Assembly: GCF_004000235.1 (NCBI RefSeq)
Contig: NZ_RCIO01000003.1
Coordinates: 558,373-622,372, forward strand
Origin: Mesorhizobium sp. Z1-4
GTDB taxonomy: Bacteria > Pseudomonadota > Alphaproteobacteria > Rhizobiales > Rhizobiaceae
DNA: 64,000 nt
Reading direction: 5' to 3'
The notes beneath the pieces were generated by a model, which searched no databases, was not told the origin of the DNA, and was given only the letters and a program-made list of their open reading frames with translations. Shown here piece by piece: positions 46,323-56,038 of this stretch. Every line of letters begins with the position of its first letter. Positions within the stretch are counted from its first letter, which is position 1. Both the position numbers and the translations under genes were made by a program.

Positions 46323-46354
46323 AACCTGCGCAATTAGCTCAAATTGCGCAGGTT
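46323..46354 (-). terminator. Hairpin after the giant coiled-coil gene
   Basis: A perfect 13-base-pair stem AACCTGCGCAATT/AATTGCGCAGGTT with a six-base loop, just past the stop codon (46362) of the minus-strand gene. The T-run is weak, so termination is likely but not certain. Confidence 0.65.
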
Positions 46355-46361
46355 TCCGGGT

Positions 46362-49300
46362 TTAGCGAAGGCGTCCGGCGGCGTGAGCCAGCATGGTGTA
46401 GACCTTGCCGGTGTCTGACGACAGATAGGTCTGCACCATCAGGTTGTCGCGGTCGTTGGCCGAGACATCCTCGAGCAGCTTCTCGAAATCCACGCAGTAG
46501 CGCTCCACAGCTGCGCGGAAGTCGCCGTCGCTTTGATACTTGCGGCGGATTTCGTCGAAGGTCTGCTGACCCTTCAGTGTGTAGAGCCGACGCGTGAAGA
46601 CGTTGCGTTCGCCGCGGCGGTAGCGGTCCCAGAGATCGATCGCCGCCTCATGGTCAATCGCGCGAGCGATGTCGACCGACAGCGAATTGAGGGATTCGAC
46701 CACATGCAGCGGTGAGCGGTTGCCGTTTGGCTGACGCGGAGCAGGGGCTTCTGCGGCCTCTTCGCGCGATGCACCGCGGAGGAGGTCGCTGACCCAGCCG
46801 CCGGTGGCGGGCTGTGCGGCTGCGCTCTCGCGGCGCTTGGTCGCCGTTGCGGAGCCATGGCCCGGCTCCACCGGACGGTATTCCGGCTTCGGCTGGCTTG
46901 CCGTGCGCGCCGGCTCTGCCGGGCGCGGCTGCGGAGCGGGCCGCGGCTGTACGGCGCGCTGCGGCCGGGCAGGTGCTTCGGAACTGCTGTCGGAAATGTC
47001 GAGCATGCGCCCCGACCGGGACACGATGTCGGAAAGCTCCTTCAGCGCGTTGATCTGCTCGCTGACGGCACGCCGCATAGCGGATGTGGACTCGCGCGTT
47101 TCCTCGGGCAATTCGAAGACACCGCGCTTGATTTCGGCACGAGTGCTTTCGAGCTCCGAACGGATGACCTCCGCGGTGCGGCGAAGCTCGGCGGTGGCGT
47201 CGCTGAAGCGGGTGGACGCCGATTCCACGACATCCGAGATCATGCCGCGGAGTTCCTCCGTGGAGGAACGGGTGCGGCCTTCGGCCCGCTCGATCGTGCC
47301 TTCGATGAGGTTTTCGAAGCTGCGCATCACGCGCTCGATATCCTCGGACTTTTTGACCAGGCCGACCGAAAGCTCCTCAAGCGCCTGCTGGCGCTCGTCG
47401 AGCGTGGATGCCAGGTTTGCCTGAGCCGAACCGAGCAGACTGGAGGCCGACGCAAGCAGTTTGCCATGTTCGTCGAACTTGGAGGCAATCGCCGAGACGT
47501 CTTTCAGCGTGTGCGACGACAGTTCGGTCAGCTTGCCGGTGTTGGTGTCGATCAGGCGCGCCGAGCTAGCGAAGGACTGCGATGCCTTTTCGGCCGTCGC
47601 GGCGAAGCCCTGGGTAGAATCTGCAAGCTTGGTGTCCACGGCGTTCAGATTGACGGTCGCCATGTCGATCAGTTCGCCGAGCTTGGAATTGGATGCCGAC
47701 AGGCGATCGATTAGCTCCGACACGCCATCGACCAGACCGGTCTTGGCGCCTTCGACGGCAGTCAATGTTTCGGCTGTGCGGTTGGCGAGGGCATTCACCA
47801 GCGCGACGCTTTCGGAGCGCAGGCGCTCCGTGGCCATCTGGGTGGCATTCTCCAGATTGCGCTGGAGCTCGCCCCCGCTGGCGGCGAAACGCTCGACCAG
47901 CGGACGCGCAGTCTTGTCGAGGATCTCCGCGATTTCCGCCGAGCGCGCCGAAAGCAGTTCGTTGAGCTCGCGAGTCCGTTCTGCGATCGTGAGGGTCGCG
48001 TTTTCGGTCCTGGCGGAAATTTCGTCGCTGGCGCCCTGGAACGTCTCGGTGATCGAGTTGGCGCGCGAAATGAGCCGCGCCTCGGTCTGCAGCACCTGCT
48101 CGTGCAACTTTTCGCCGATGTTCTCGGTGCCGGCAGTGAGCCGCGATTCGGCTTCGTCGATGCCGGTCGAGATACGGTTGACCAGGGCGTCGGCGCCGCC
48201 GGCAATACGTTTGTCGGCGTCGGCAAGCGTTTCGGTGATCAGGCGTGCGCGTTCTTCCAGTTCTGCGGAGGTCTGGTGGGTGCGTGCGATGATGCGCTGA
48301 TCCACATCGTCGAACGTTCTCTCCGCCTGCTGGCTGATCGAGGCGGTGATTTCCAGCACCTTGTCGCGGAGCGAACCTGCAACCACGCCGGCGCTGTTTT
48401 CCAGTGCGCGCCGCACATTGTCGACGCCGGAGCTGAGCGCCGTTTCCATGGTCTGCGTCCGCTCTTCGATAACGCCCGACTGACGGCTGAACGCTTCTTC
48501 GATCCTGCCGATGTTGGCGGAGACGTCCTCGCTGATCTCCTTCTGACGATCCGCAAGCGACATGACGTGGTTGGCGACTGCGTTGTCGAGTTCGGCGCGA
48601 CGCTCGGCAAGGTGGGTGAGGTCACGTTCGAGGGCTGCAGATACCTGCTCGCGATTTGCACTCAGGGTCTCCGAGAACTGGCCAGCGCGGTCCGTGAGAT
48701 GAGCAAGGTCGCGTTCGAGCGCTGCGGAAACCTGGTCACGGTTTTCGGCCAGGATGCCGGCAAACTCCGTCGTCCGGTCTGCAAGCTTGGACAGATCCTG
48801 CTCCAGCGTCGCCGAAATCTGCTCGTGATTGGCTGTCAGGATGCCGGCGAACTCAGTGGTCCGTTCCGCAAGCTTGGACAGATCCTGCTCCAGCGTTGCC
48901 GAAATCTGCTCGCGATTGGCGGTCAGGATGCCGGCGAACTGGTTCGCGCGGTCCGCGAGCTGCGCGTAATCCTGCTCGAGTGCGGCCGAAACCTGATCGC
49001 GGCTCGCCATCAGGCGTGCTGCGAAATCGCCGGCGCGCTCGTCGAGGAGCGAAGACGTGGACATGACGAGTTCGGCCATATCGGTGCCGATCTTGGCCTT
49101 GCCCTCGTCGATAACTGCCGCGATGTCCTGTCTGGCGTCCGTGAAGGTGGTGGCGATCTCACGGGCGCGCTCCACCAGCGTCTCGTTGATCTGCTTTGCG
49201 CGCGCTTCAAGTGCGGTGTTCAGGCGCTCGGCACCGGCGTCCAGCGCCTGGGCACGGGTTTCGAACTCGCCGATCAATGCCTGGCTGTGCTCGGACAGAA

Positions 49301-50555
49301 TGTTCTCCACGCCGGAAAGGCGGGAATCGAACTCCGACGTCAGCGACGACGTGGCATCGTTCAGCATCGACACCATGCCCGACGTGCGGTCGTCGAGCAT
49401 GCTCGAAAGCGAGCTCGTGAGATCGTCCGCGCTCTGCGTCAGCGTCGCAATTCGCGTGTCGAGCTGGCTGGCAAAGGCGTTGCCGGAGGTCGTGATGCGG
49501 TCGGATACCACATCGAGCCGCTGGTCGATGGCGTCGTAGATCGCGCTGCTCGACAGGTTGATCCGATCGACGAGCGAATCGCCGGACTCGGTGACCGTAT
49601 TCAGGAGCTGGCCCGACGCGCTGACGATGCTGTCACGCAGCGTGTCGGTCGCCTGGTCCATTTCTTCCTTCAGCGTCTCGCGTGCACCAGAAATCGAGGC
49701 GCGCACGCGCTCAGCGTGGCCAATCACGGCCTCGCGCTCGGTGCTCAGGCCGTCGACAAGAGTGCGGATACGCACCTCGTTGTCGGAATAAGCGCGCTCC
49801 AGCTCCGTCACTTCGGAATGCACAAGCGTTTCCAGCTCGACCGCCCGCGCAAGCGTTCGTTCGATGCCGTCGCCCATCGCCATCACCTCGCGGCGGACCG
49901 CCTGTCCGACGGTCATGACGCGATCCTGTGCGATGCTTTCCGGTTCGGCCAGGCGGATTGCGGCCTCGGTCAGCGAACGCGCGGCATGGCGCATTTCCTG
50001 GGCGCGGCGGATCATGACCGCAAAGCCCCAGAACAGTATGATCGGAACGAGAATGCCGATGCCGAGACCGATTACCTGCGGTGCAGCCAGAAGCTGCTCG
50101 ACCGAGCGGATCTGCCAGATCTGCGGCGCAAACAGTATGTGGCCGAGCATGAGGCCGCCGGCAACCCATGCGGCGGACAGGAAGAGCGTTGCCCAATAGA
50201 TGCCGCGTGAGGGGTTGCGGTTCAGGCTCTGCAGGCTTGCGCGACTGTCACGCTGCCTGTCGTCATTGGCCGGCTGGAATGCCGTCTCCGCCTTCTTTTC
50301 CGGTTCGATCGGGCGTAGTTCCGACGATGACGGTGCGGGCTGTTTGGCGAGAGGTTTTGCCTCGGCAACGCGGCCTTCGCGGGCGAGATCGTCGGCGGCC
50401 TTGGCGATCTGGGCTTCCAGGTCCTCCATCGAGGCCGCGATATCCAGGTCGCCCTCGGAGGCGAAATCTTCACCCGTCAGGTCGAAGTCCAGAGCTTCTT
50501 CCAGCTCCTTCGCAACTGCCTCGTCCGTCTTCTTTATCGATGCTTTGCGCGCCAT
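46362..50555 (-). CDS. Giant coiled-coil inner-membrane protein (apolipoprotein/kinesin-like repeats)
   Basis: The 1,397-residue protein starts with an acidic cytoplasmic region (about 1-110), followed by two membrane segments (about 118-137 and 150-172). Nearly 1,000 residues of predicted helix then contain repeated 'LEERAxxITETLxxAxxxI' and 'S.ALERDL..LA.R' units, similar in style to apolipoprotein A/E domains and chemoreceptor helices. A Pro/Arg-rich linker (about 1185-1265) precedes a conserved C-terminal helical domain. Such proteins are typical of Hyphomicrobiales; functions in polar envelope organisation have been suggested but none is established for this one. Five 29-residue units form a near-perfect tandem repeat. 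Confidence 0.82.
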   Translation of the reverse strand: MARKASIKKTDEAVAKELEEALDFDLTGEDFASEGDLDIAASMEDLEAQIAKAADDLAREGRVAEAKPLAKQPAPSSSELRPIEPEKKAETAFQPANDDRQRDSRASLQSLNRNPSRGIYWATLFLSAAWVAGGLMLGHILFAPQIWQIRSVEQLLAAPQVIGLGIGILVPIILFWGFAVMIRRAQEMRHAARSLTEAAIRLAEPESIAQDRVMTVGQAVRREVMAMGDGIERTLARAVELETLVHSEVTELERAYSDNEVRIRTLVDGLSTEREAVIGHAERVRASISGARETLKEEMDQATDTLRDSIVSASGQLLNTVTESGDSLVDRINLSSSAIYDAIDQRLDVVSDRITTSGNAFASQLDTRIATLTQSADDLTSSLSSMLDDRTSGMVSMLNDATSSLTSEFDSRLSGVENILSEHSQALIGEFETRAQALDAGAERLNTALEARAKQINETLVERAREIATTFTDARQDIAAVIDEGKAKIGTDMAELVMSTSSLLDERAGDFAARLMASRDQVSAALEQDYAQLADRANQFAGILTANREQISATLEQDLSKLAERTTEFAGILTANHEQISATLEQDLSKLADRTTEFAGILAENRDQVSAALERDLAHLTDRAGQFSETLSANREQVSAALERDLTHLAERRAELDNAVANHVMSLADRQKEISEDVSANIGRIEEAFSRQSGVIEERTQTMETALSSGVDNVRRALENSAGVVAGSLRDKVLEITASISQQAERTFDDVDQRIIARTHQTSAELEERARLITETLADADKRIAGGADALVNRISTGIDEAESRLTAGTENIGEKLHEQVLQTEARLISRANSITETFQGASDEISARTENATLTIAERTRELNELLSARSAEIAEILDKTARPLVERFAASGGELQRNLENATQMATERLRSESVALVNALANRTAETLTAVEGAKTGLVDGVSELIDRLSASNSKLGELIDMATVNLNAVDTKLADSTQGFAATAEKASQSFASSARLIDTNTGKLTELSSHTLKDVSAIASKFDEHGKLLASASSLLGSAQANLASTLDERQQALEELSVGLVKKSEDIERVMRSFENLIEGTIERAEGRTRSSTEELRGMISDVVESASTRFSDATAELRRTAEVIRSELESTRAEIKRGVFELPEETRESTSAMRRAVSEQINALKELSDIVSRSGRMLDISDSSSEAPARPQRAVQPRPAPQPRPAEPARTASQPKPEYRPVEPGHGSATATKRRESAAAQPATGGWVSDLLRGASREEAAEAPAPRQPNGNRSPLHVVESLNSLSVDIARAIDHEAAIDLWDRYRRGERNVFTRRLYTLKGQQTFDEIRRKYQSDGDFRAAVERYCVDFEKLLEDVSANDRDNLMVQTYLSSDTGKVYTMLAHAAGRLR
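48567..49001 (-). repeat. Five tandem 87-base units inside the giant coiled-coil gene
   Basis: Successive 29-residue units start with RDQVSAALEQ, REQISATLEQ, HEQISATLEQ, RDQVSAALER and REQVSAALER. The second and third are almost identical at protein and DNA level, which points to recent unit duplication; 29 residues is close to four heptads plus one. Confidence 0.85.
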
Positions 50556-50803
50556 GCCGCTCTAATTCCTTGATCTGGCGCGGGAAGTCATTGGCGACCC
50601 CCGTATCCCGCGCGGAAAAGGACATAAAATGCCTGCATGCATCGTAGTGGGCAACGCCGGCAAAGGGAACATTCATTCCGGGCGATGAGTAAAAGTTTAA
50701 ACATAAGGTTAATGCGGGGCGACCCGCGCGGGCGTGTGCCCGTTAACCGCCCGTGTACCGATAAGCACATACGCTCCGGCGCAGGATCAAGCTGGGGAGC
50801 GGA

Positions 50804-51184
50804 ATGAAAGAAGACGAAAGCAGGCTCGAAAACGACGGCGGTGGAGATCATTCGGGCAGGAAGTTCGTCGAGGCGCCTCCCATCGATATGGCGCATTTGA
50901 CCCGGCATACGCTTGGGGACGAAGAGATTGCGCGCGAGGTTCTGGATCTGTTTCTGATCGAGATGCGCTCGGCGCGGGAAGTGGTTCGCGGCGGCGAGGA
51001 AGCCGAGTTGCGCGCGGTTGCGCATCGCATCAAGGGCGCTGCGCGGGCGGTGGGAGCGTTCGGCCTGGCTGAAATCGCGGCCAGGATAGAGGATGCGCCG
51101 AAAGACGGCAGCCATGTGGATGATTTTAACGGCCGGGCTGGCGATATCGAGCGCTACATCCTGTCGCTGCAAGGTCGCCGCTGA
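50804..51184 (+). CDS. Stand-alone Hpt domain protein
   Basis: The 126-residue protein is essentially one histidine phosphotransfer domain. The motif VAHRIKGAARAVGA places the phosphorylatable His at residue 74, followed by the conserved K-G. It would relay phosphate between a hybrid kinase and a response regulator, neither of which is encoded nearby. It is divergent from the giant coiled-coil gene. The ATG follows GGGGAGCGGA. Confidence 0.87.
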   Translation: MKEDESRLENDGGGDHSGRKFVEAPPIDMAHLTRHTLGDEEIAREVLDLFLIEMRSAREVVRGGEEAELRAVAHRIKGAARAVGAFGLAEIAARIEDAPKDGSHVDDFNGRAGDIERYILSLQGRR

Positions 51185-51262
51185 CGCCGCTGCGGGTTGA
51201 CAAGGCGCACATAGCGACTATCTCGGCTGACTATTCCTCGACTTCTTCCTCCAGGTTCGTCA

Positions 51263-51583
51263 ATGCCCACTATCACCTACGTCGCGTTTGATGGCACGCG
51301 CCACGAAATCGACGCGCCCACCGGCTCCACCGTCATGGAGAATGCCGTGCGTAACGGCGTGCCCGGCATTGAGGCGGAATGCGGCGGGGCATGCGCCTGC
51401 GCCACGTGCCATGTCTATGTCGACGAGGCCTGGACCGAAAAAGTCGGGCCGCCCGAGGCTATGGAAGAAGACATGCTCGATTTCGGCTACGACGTTCGGC
51501 CGAATTCGCGGCTTTCGTGCCAGATTCAGGTCACCGACGAGCTCGACGGGCTTGTGGTCAGCGTTCCCGAGCGGCAGGGCTGA
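51263..51583 (+). CDS. [2Fe-2S] ferredoxin (adrenodoxin/FdxB type)
   Basis: The 106-residue ferredoxin has cluster ligands C-x5-C-x2-C in [15 protein letters not shown] (residues about 39-53) and the fourth Cys in RLSCQIQV near 86. An extra Cys lies within the loop. Adrenodoxin-type ferredoxins pass electrons to cytochromes P450, Fe-S assembly or other oxygenases. No P450 or reductase is adjacent. It converges with the DUF922 gene, and the two stop codons sit in a CTGAATTCAG palindrome. Confidence 0.93.
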   Translation: MPTITYVAFDGTRHEIDAPTGSTVMENAVRNGVPGIEAECGGACACATCHVYVDEAWTEKVGPPEAMEEDMLDFGYDVRPNSRLSCQIQVTDELDGLVVSVPERQG

Positions 51584-51585
51584 AT

Positions 51586-52191
51586 TCAGTTCCCTTTCGC
51601 TGCCCGCTCGATGCGGTAGTTCAGCAGGCGCATAATACGGCGTTCGAAATTGATGCCTTCAACACGGTCGAACTTTGCCTGCGCGGCGTCATGTTTGGCC
51701 ATGATGCGGTCGGTGGTGCTTTTCGCCTTCGCCGCAGTCACTTCGCAGTTCCGCTCCGGGTAGAGCTTCTTCAATGCGTTTTCCAGCTCCCGCGCATGGT
51801 TCTTGGCGATGACGACGTGGCTCTCCTCATGACGCTTGATGTCGGCCGCGAGTGTATCCCATATCAGCTGCGTGTCCTGATCCGACCGGCGGCGTGCCCG
51901 CCACCGTGGCAATATCACTTTGGCGTTTACTCTGACTTCCGCATTGATGACGCGGCATCGGCCGTTGCTCTCGCCGTACTGAATTCTGGTGTTGAATTCC
52001 ATTTCGGTAGCACCCGGATGCCGGCGCCCCGTGCTGTTCAGCTTGGGGCCGCGACGGTCCAGTTCGGTCTGGATTTCGTCGAGATTGCGCCCGCCGATGC
52101 TGAAATAGCTGTAGGTCTTGGAAAGCGAAGCGCTGTGTGCGGGCCAGGCCAGCAATGCGGATATGGCTACCAGGGCCAAAATGAATTTCAC
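51586..52191 (-). CDS. DUF922 domain protein, predicted secreted Zn-dependent protease
   Basis: The 201-residue protein has a signal peptide (KFILALVAISALLAWPAHS, cleavage near residue 21) and a DUF922 domain. The candidate zinc motif HEESH (the family HExxH) lies at about residues 134-138, preceded by YFSIGGRNLDEIQTEL. The start is taken as the GTG at 52191, which has GGAGAAG upstream and puts the signal peptide at the N-terminus. It is divergent from folP, and proteolytic activity is a family prediction. Confidence 0.83.
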   Translation of the reverse strand: MKFILALVAISALLAWPAHSASLSKTYSYFSIGGRNLDEIQTELDRRGPKLNSTGRRHPGATEMEFNTRIQYGESNGRCRVINAEVRVNAKVILPRWRARRRSDQDTQLIWDTLAADIKRHEESHVVIAKNHARELENALKKLYPERNCEVTAAKAKSTTDRIMAKHDAAQAKFDRVEGINFERRIMRLLNYRIERAAKGN

Positions 52192-52273
52192 GGGCGCTTC
52201 TCCGGTTGACGTGACTTTGCGCGAGGTGCAAGCCGAGCGCAACGGAATTCTTGGTGCGCTAGCGGACATCTCA

Positions 52274-53119
52274 TTGACCATCGAATCGACGAAGAGCTGG
52301 ACGCTCGCGCATGGCCGGAGCCTCGAATTGGGCGCGCGGTCTCTCATCATGGGCGTTCTCAATGTCACGCCGGACAGCTTTTCCGACGGCGGCAGGTACG
52401 CTGCGGCGGACCGCGCGATCGCTCATGCAGCTCAAATGATCGGGGAAGGGGCCGATATCATCGACATTGGCGGTGAATCCACCCGGCCTGGCGCCGAACC
52501 GATCACGGCGCAGGAGGAGCAGAAGCGGATCCTGCCGGTCATCGAAAAGGTGGCCGACATGCCCGGTTCGATCGTTTCGGTCGATACTTACCGGGCCGAA
52601 ACCGCCCGTCTTGCACTCGATGCCGGCGCTCATATCGTCAATGACGTCTGGGGCCTTGCGCGGGACCGGACGATTGCGGATCTGGCGGCTGCGACCGGCG
52701 CCGGGCTTGCAATCATGCATACAGGCCGCGAGCGCGACAAGCTGCCGGATGTGATCGAAGACCAAAGGCTGTTCCTGCAAAACGCGTTGCAGACGGCCTC
52801 GCAGGCCGGCGTGAAGGGAGAGCAGATCGTGATCGATCCTGGCTTCGGCTTTGCCAAGGATGCGAATGAAAACCTTACGCTGATCGCTCGGTTCCGGGAA
52901 CTGGGCGATTTCGGCTTTCCATGGATGGTGGGAACGTCGCGCAAGCGCTTCATCGGCGCTGTGACCGGCCGCGACGGCGATGAACGCGATATCGGCACTG
53001 CGGCGACAAGCGTCGTATTGCGAATGAAAGGCGCGGCCATATTCCGTGTACATAATGTCGCAATGAACAGGGCGGCGCTCGATATGGCGGATGCCGTGCT
53101 TCAGCATCAGAACGGCTAG
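52274..53119 (+). CDS. folP: Dihydropteroate synthase
   Basis: The enzyme of about 281 residues joins 6-hydroxymethyl-dihydropterin diphosphate to p-aminobenzoate; it is the sulfonamide target. Signatures are SLIMGVLNVTPDSFSDGGRY and GADIIDIGGESTRPGAEPI in the N-terminal third, and DPGFGFAKDANENL and GTSRKRFIG further on. The start is uncertain: the TTG at 52274 gives the family length, a GTG at 52211 is possible, and upstream ATGs lie inside the divergent DUF922 gene. It leads folP-folB-folK. Confidence 0.92.
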   Translation: MTIESTKSWTLAHGRSLELGARSLIMGVLNVTPDSFSDGGRYAAADRAIAHAAQMIGEGADIIDIGGESTRPGAEPITAQEEQKRILPVIEKVADMPGSIVSVDTYRAETARLALDAGAHIVNDVWGLARDRTIADLAAATGAGLAIMHTGRERDKLPDVIEDQRLFLQNALQTASQAGVKGEQIVIDPGFGFAKDANENLTLIARFRELGDFGFPWMVGTSRKRFIGAVTGRDGDERDIGTAATSVVLRMKGAAIFRVHNVAMNRAALDMADAVLQHQNG

Positions 53120-53124
53120 AGGCG

Positions 53125-53490
53125 ATGACCGATTACACGATCCGGCTGCAGAACTGTGCTTTTTTTGCCCGCCACGGCGTTCACGACGCGGAGGAGGCGC
53201 TTGGCCAGCGCTTTTATGTCGACGCGGTGCTGGCGATCACTTCGCAAAACCCGCTCGATCAGGACGACATTGACGGCACTGTCGATTATGGGGCCGCATT
53301 CGCGGTGATCGAGCAGATCGTGACGGGAAAGCGCCGTTTTCTCATCGAAGCGCTGGCGCTCGACGTTGCCAAAGCGCTGTGTGAACAGTTTCCCCAGATC
53401 CACCGCGCCGAAATTACCGTCCGCAAACCCAACGCACCCGTCCCGGGCGTTCTCGATCACGCAGAGGTCACGCTTGTCTGGCCGCAATGA
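53125..53490 (+). CDS. folB: Dihydroneopterin aldolase
   Basis: The 121-residue enzyme cleaves 7,8-dihydroneopterin to 6-hydroxymethyl-dihydropterin and glycolaldehyde. The opening IRLQNCAFFARHGVHDAEEALGQ has the conserved H-G-V and Glu, and LIEALALDVAKAL and VRKPNAPVPGVLDHAEVTL carry the catalytic Lys region. It starts 5 bases after folP and overlaps the folK start by 17 bases. Confidence 0.93.
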   Translation: MTDYTIRLQNCAFFARHGVHDAEEALGQRFYVDAVLAITSQNPLDQDDIDGTVDYGAAFAVIEQIVTGKRRFLIEALALDVAKALCEQFPQIHRAEITVRKPNAPVPGVLDHAEVTLVWPQ

Positions 53491-53986
53491 GGTGCGCGCC
53501 TATGTCGGGCTCGGCGGCAATATCGGCGACCCGCGTGCGACGATGGCGGCGGCGCTGCGGCTACTCGACGGAGATGCCGATATTCGTGTCGCTCGGGTAT
53601 CTTCGCTTTATGCAACCCCGCCGTGGGGAATAACCGACCAGCCCGACTTCCTGAACGCCGCGGCCTTGCTCGAAACGAAAGTCGAACCACGGGTGCTGCT
53701 TGAGCGGTGCCTGGAGACGGAAGCCAAGCTTCATCGGGTACGCGACAAACGCTGGGGCCCGCGCAGTGTCGATCTCGATGTGCTCACCTATGGCGACCGG
53801 GAAATCGACGAACCCGGACTGGAGCTGCCGCATCCGCGCATGATGGACCGGGCTTTCGTACTGGTGCCGCTGTTTGAGCTGGCGCCGGAGCTTGTGGTTC
53901 GGGGGGCGCGGCTTGAAAGCCGGCTGAACGAAATCGGCCGCGAAGGCATCACCTTGGCGGCCGGTCCCGAATGGTGGCTGGACTGA
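53474..53986 (+). CDS. folK: 2-amino-4-hydroxy-6-hydroxymethyldihydropteridine diphosphokinase
   Basis: The 170-residue HPPK activates hydroxymethyl-dihydropterin for folP. Motifs are AYVGLGGNIGDP (residues 9-20), LYATPPWGITDQPDFLNAA (about 45-63) and the Mg-binding RWGPRSVDLDVLTYG (about 94-108). The TTG at 53474, with AGAGG upstream and inside folB, is the likely start; a GTG at 53492 is the alternative. It converges with tyrS. Confidence 0.92.
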   Translation: MSGRNEVRAYVGLGGNIGDPRATMAAALRLLDGDADIRVARVSSLYATPPWGITDQPDFLNAAALLETKVEPRVLLERCLETEAKLHRVRDKRWGPRSVDLDVLTYGDREIDEPGLELPHPRMMDRAFVLVPLFELAPELVVRGARLESRLNEIGREGITLAAGPEWWLD

Positions 53987-53998
53987 CTGCGCGACCGG

Positions 53999-55252
53999 TC
54001 AGGCCGGGCGGACCAGAATGTGCTTTTTCTTGCCGAGCGAGAGCTTGATCACGCCTTCCGGGCTGACATCGGCATCGGAAACCGAAGCGCGCGGGTCGGT
54101 TACCTGCGTGTCGTTGACGCGCACCGCGCCGCCTTGCACATGCCGTCTTGCTTCGCTGTTGGAACCAGCAAGACCAGCCTGAACGAGCAGGTTCAGCAGC
54201 CCGGCACCCGCCTTCAGCTCCGCCGCCGCCACATCGATCGACGGCAGATCGTCGGCCAATGCGCCTTCCTCAAAGGTTTTGCGCGCCGTCTCGGCTGCCG
54301 CCTCCGCCGCTTCACGGCCATGCAGCAACGCCGTCACCTCGGTTGCCAGAACCTTTTTTGCGTCGTTGATCTCGGCGCCGCCAAGCGCTGTAAGCCTTGC
54401 GACTTCATCGAGCGGCAGGGTGGTGTAGAGCTTCAGGAAGCGGCCGACATCGGCATCTTCGGTGTTGCGCCAGTACTGCCAGAAGTCCCACGGGCTCATC
54501 ATGTCTGCGTCGAGCCAGACCGCGCCTTCCGCGGTCTTGCCCATCTTGGCCCCGGATGACGTGGTCAGAAGCGGAGATGTCAGGGCGTAGAGCTGCGGCG
54601 AGCCCAGCCGGTGGCCGAGATCAATGCCGTTGACGATATTGCCCCACTGGTCGGAGCCGCCCATCTGCAGCCGGCAGTCGTGACGCCGGTTCAGCTCCAC
54701 GAAGTCATAGGCCTGGAGGATCATGTAGTTGAATTCCAGGAACGACAGCGACTGTTCCCGGTCGAGCCGCAGCTTCACGCTGTCGAAGGACAGCATGCGG
54801 TTGACCGAAAAATGCCGGCCGACATCGCGCAGGAACTCGACGTAGTTCAGCTTGAGCAGCCAGTCGGCATTGTTGATCATCAGGGCGTCTGTCGCACCCT
54901 CGCCAAATTTGAGGTAGGGCTCGAAATTCCGCCGAATTCCGGCGAGATTCTCCTCGATACCGGCGACTGTCAGGAGCTTGCGCGCCTCGTCCTTGAAGGA
55001 GGGGTCGCCGATCATCGACGTGCCGCCGCCCATCAGCGCGATAGGCCGATGGCCGGTCTGCTGCATCCAGTGCAGCAGCATGATCTGGATAAGCGATCCG
55101 GCATGCAGGCTCTTCGCCGTAGCGTCGAAGCCGATATAGGCGGTCACCGTTTCCTTCGCGAAAAGCTCGTCGAGGCCGGTTTCATCCGAAATCTGGTGGA
55201 TGAAACCGCGCTCGGAAAGTGTGCGCAGGAAATCGGATTTGAAGGCGGACAT
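53999..55252 (-). CDS. tyrS: Tyrosine--tRNA ligase
   Basis: The 417-residue class I synthetase has the HIGH counterpart SLHAGSLIQ at about 45-53, the Tyr-binding [23 protein letters not shown] block near 182-204, the KMSKS counterpart AKMGKTAEG near 235-243, and a C-terminal S4 RNA-binding domain ([18 protein letters not shown]). The ATG at 55252 gives the family N-terminus. It shares strand with the alpha/beta hydrolase 26 bases upstream. Confidence 0.95.
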   Translation of the reverse strand: MSAFKSDFLRTLSERGFIHQISDETGLDELFAKETVTAYIGFDATAKSLHAGSLIQIMLLHWMQQTGHRPIALMGGGTSMIGDPSFKDEARKLLTVAGIEENLAGIRRNFEPYLKFGEGATDALMINNADWLLKLNYVEFLRDVGRHFSVNRMLSFDSVKLRLDREQSLSFLEFNYMILQAYDFVELNRRHDCRLQMGGSDQWGNIVNGIDLGHRLGSPQLYALTSPLLTTSSGAKMGKTAEGAVWLDADMMSPWDFWQYWRNTEDADVGRFLKLYTTLPLDEVARLTALGGAEINDAKKVLATEVTALLHGREAAEAAAETARKTFEEGALADDLPSIDVAAAELKAGAGLLNLLVQAGLAGSNSEARRHVQGGAVRVNDTQVTDPRASVSDADVSPEGVIKLSLGKKKHILVRPA

Positions 55253-55278
55253 TTTGCGGAACCTGTAGGGTAAGTCGT

Positions 55279-55953
55279 CTATCGGATGCGTTTGGGGCGC
55301 GGTTCGGCAAGCTCGCCGCGCAGGCGCGCGTCCAGATAGTCGGAACACTCCTCGATCAGCAGATCGGCATCGTTGGAAAAGAAGTGGTTAGCGCCCGGCA
55401 TGATCTTCTGGGTGATCGTGATGCCTTTTTGCGTGTGCAGCTTGTCGACCAGCACCTGGACGTCCTTCGGCGGCGCGACACGATCGGCGTCGCCATGAAT
55501 GATCAGGCCGGACGAGGGGCAGGGTGCCAGGAACGCGAAGTCATAGATGTTGGGTTGCGGCGCGATTGACATGAAACCTTCGATTTCCGGACGGCGCATC
55601 AGAAGCTGCATGCCGATCCATGCGCCGAACGAATAACCGGCCACCCAGCAGCTCTTGGAATCGGGGTGCAGCGACTGGATCCAGTCGAGTGCCGCCGCCG
55701 CGTCCGAGAGTTCGCCCGTGCCGTGATCGAATTCGCCCTGAGAACGGCCGATGCCGCGGAAATTGAACCGAAGCGTGGTGAAATTGCGCTTCTGGAACAT
55801 GTAGAACAGGTCGTAGACGATCTTGTTGTTCATCGTCCCGCCAAACTGCGGGTGCGGATGCAATACGATCGCGATCGGCGCGTTCTTCTCGCTGGAAGGC
55901 TGATAACGGCCTTCGAGGCGGCCAGCCGGTCCGGCGAAAATGACTTCGGGCAT
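55279..55953 (-). CDS. Alpha/beta hydrolase (COG2945-like)
   Basis: The 224-residue small hydrolase has [18 protein letters not shown] near 31-48, the nucleophile elbow GYSFGAW near 105-111, an Asp in [11 protein letters not shown] near 156, and His in GANHFFSND near 190. This is the short dienelactone-hydrolase-like group with unknown substrate. It is divergent from sufS2, and the Irr-like palindrome lies 86 bases before its start, so it may be iron-regulated too. Confidence 0.85.
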   Translation of the reverse strand: MPEVIFAGPAGRLEGRYQPSSEKNAPIAIVLHPHPQFGGTMNNKIVYDLFYMFQKRNFTTLRFNFRGIGRSQGEFDHGTGELSDAAAALDWIQSLHPDSKSCWVAGYSFGAWIGMQLLMRRPEIEGFMSIAPQPNIYDFAFLAPCPSSGLIIHGDADRVAPPKDVQVLVDKLHTQKGITITQKIMPGANHFFSNDADLLIEECSDYLDARLRGELAEPRPKRIR

Positions 55954-56038
55954 GATATTCTCCGTGTCGAACCCTTTTCCGCTGGCCGGGATGCCGTTTG
56001 GCGTTGCCCTTGACGCGGCGGGGTCGGCTTCTTAGAAA

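Noticed and set aside
48102-50210. A 702-codon open frame on the plus strand
   Set aside because: It is antisense to the giant coiled-coil gene; high GC and repetitive coding on the other strand keep it open, and its translation has no family features.
50698-50713. TTAA-N8-TTAA upstream of the Hpt gene
   Set aside because: The CtrA box needs a seven-base spacer; the spacing here is eight.
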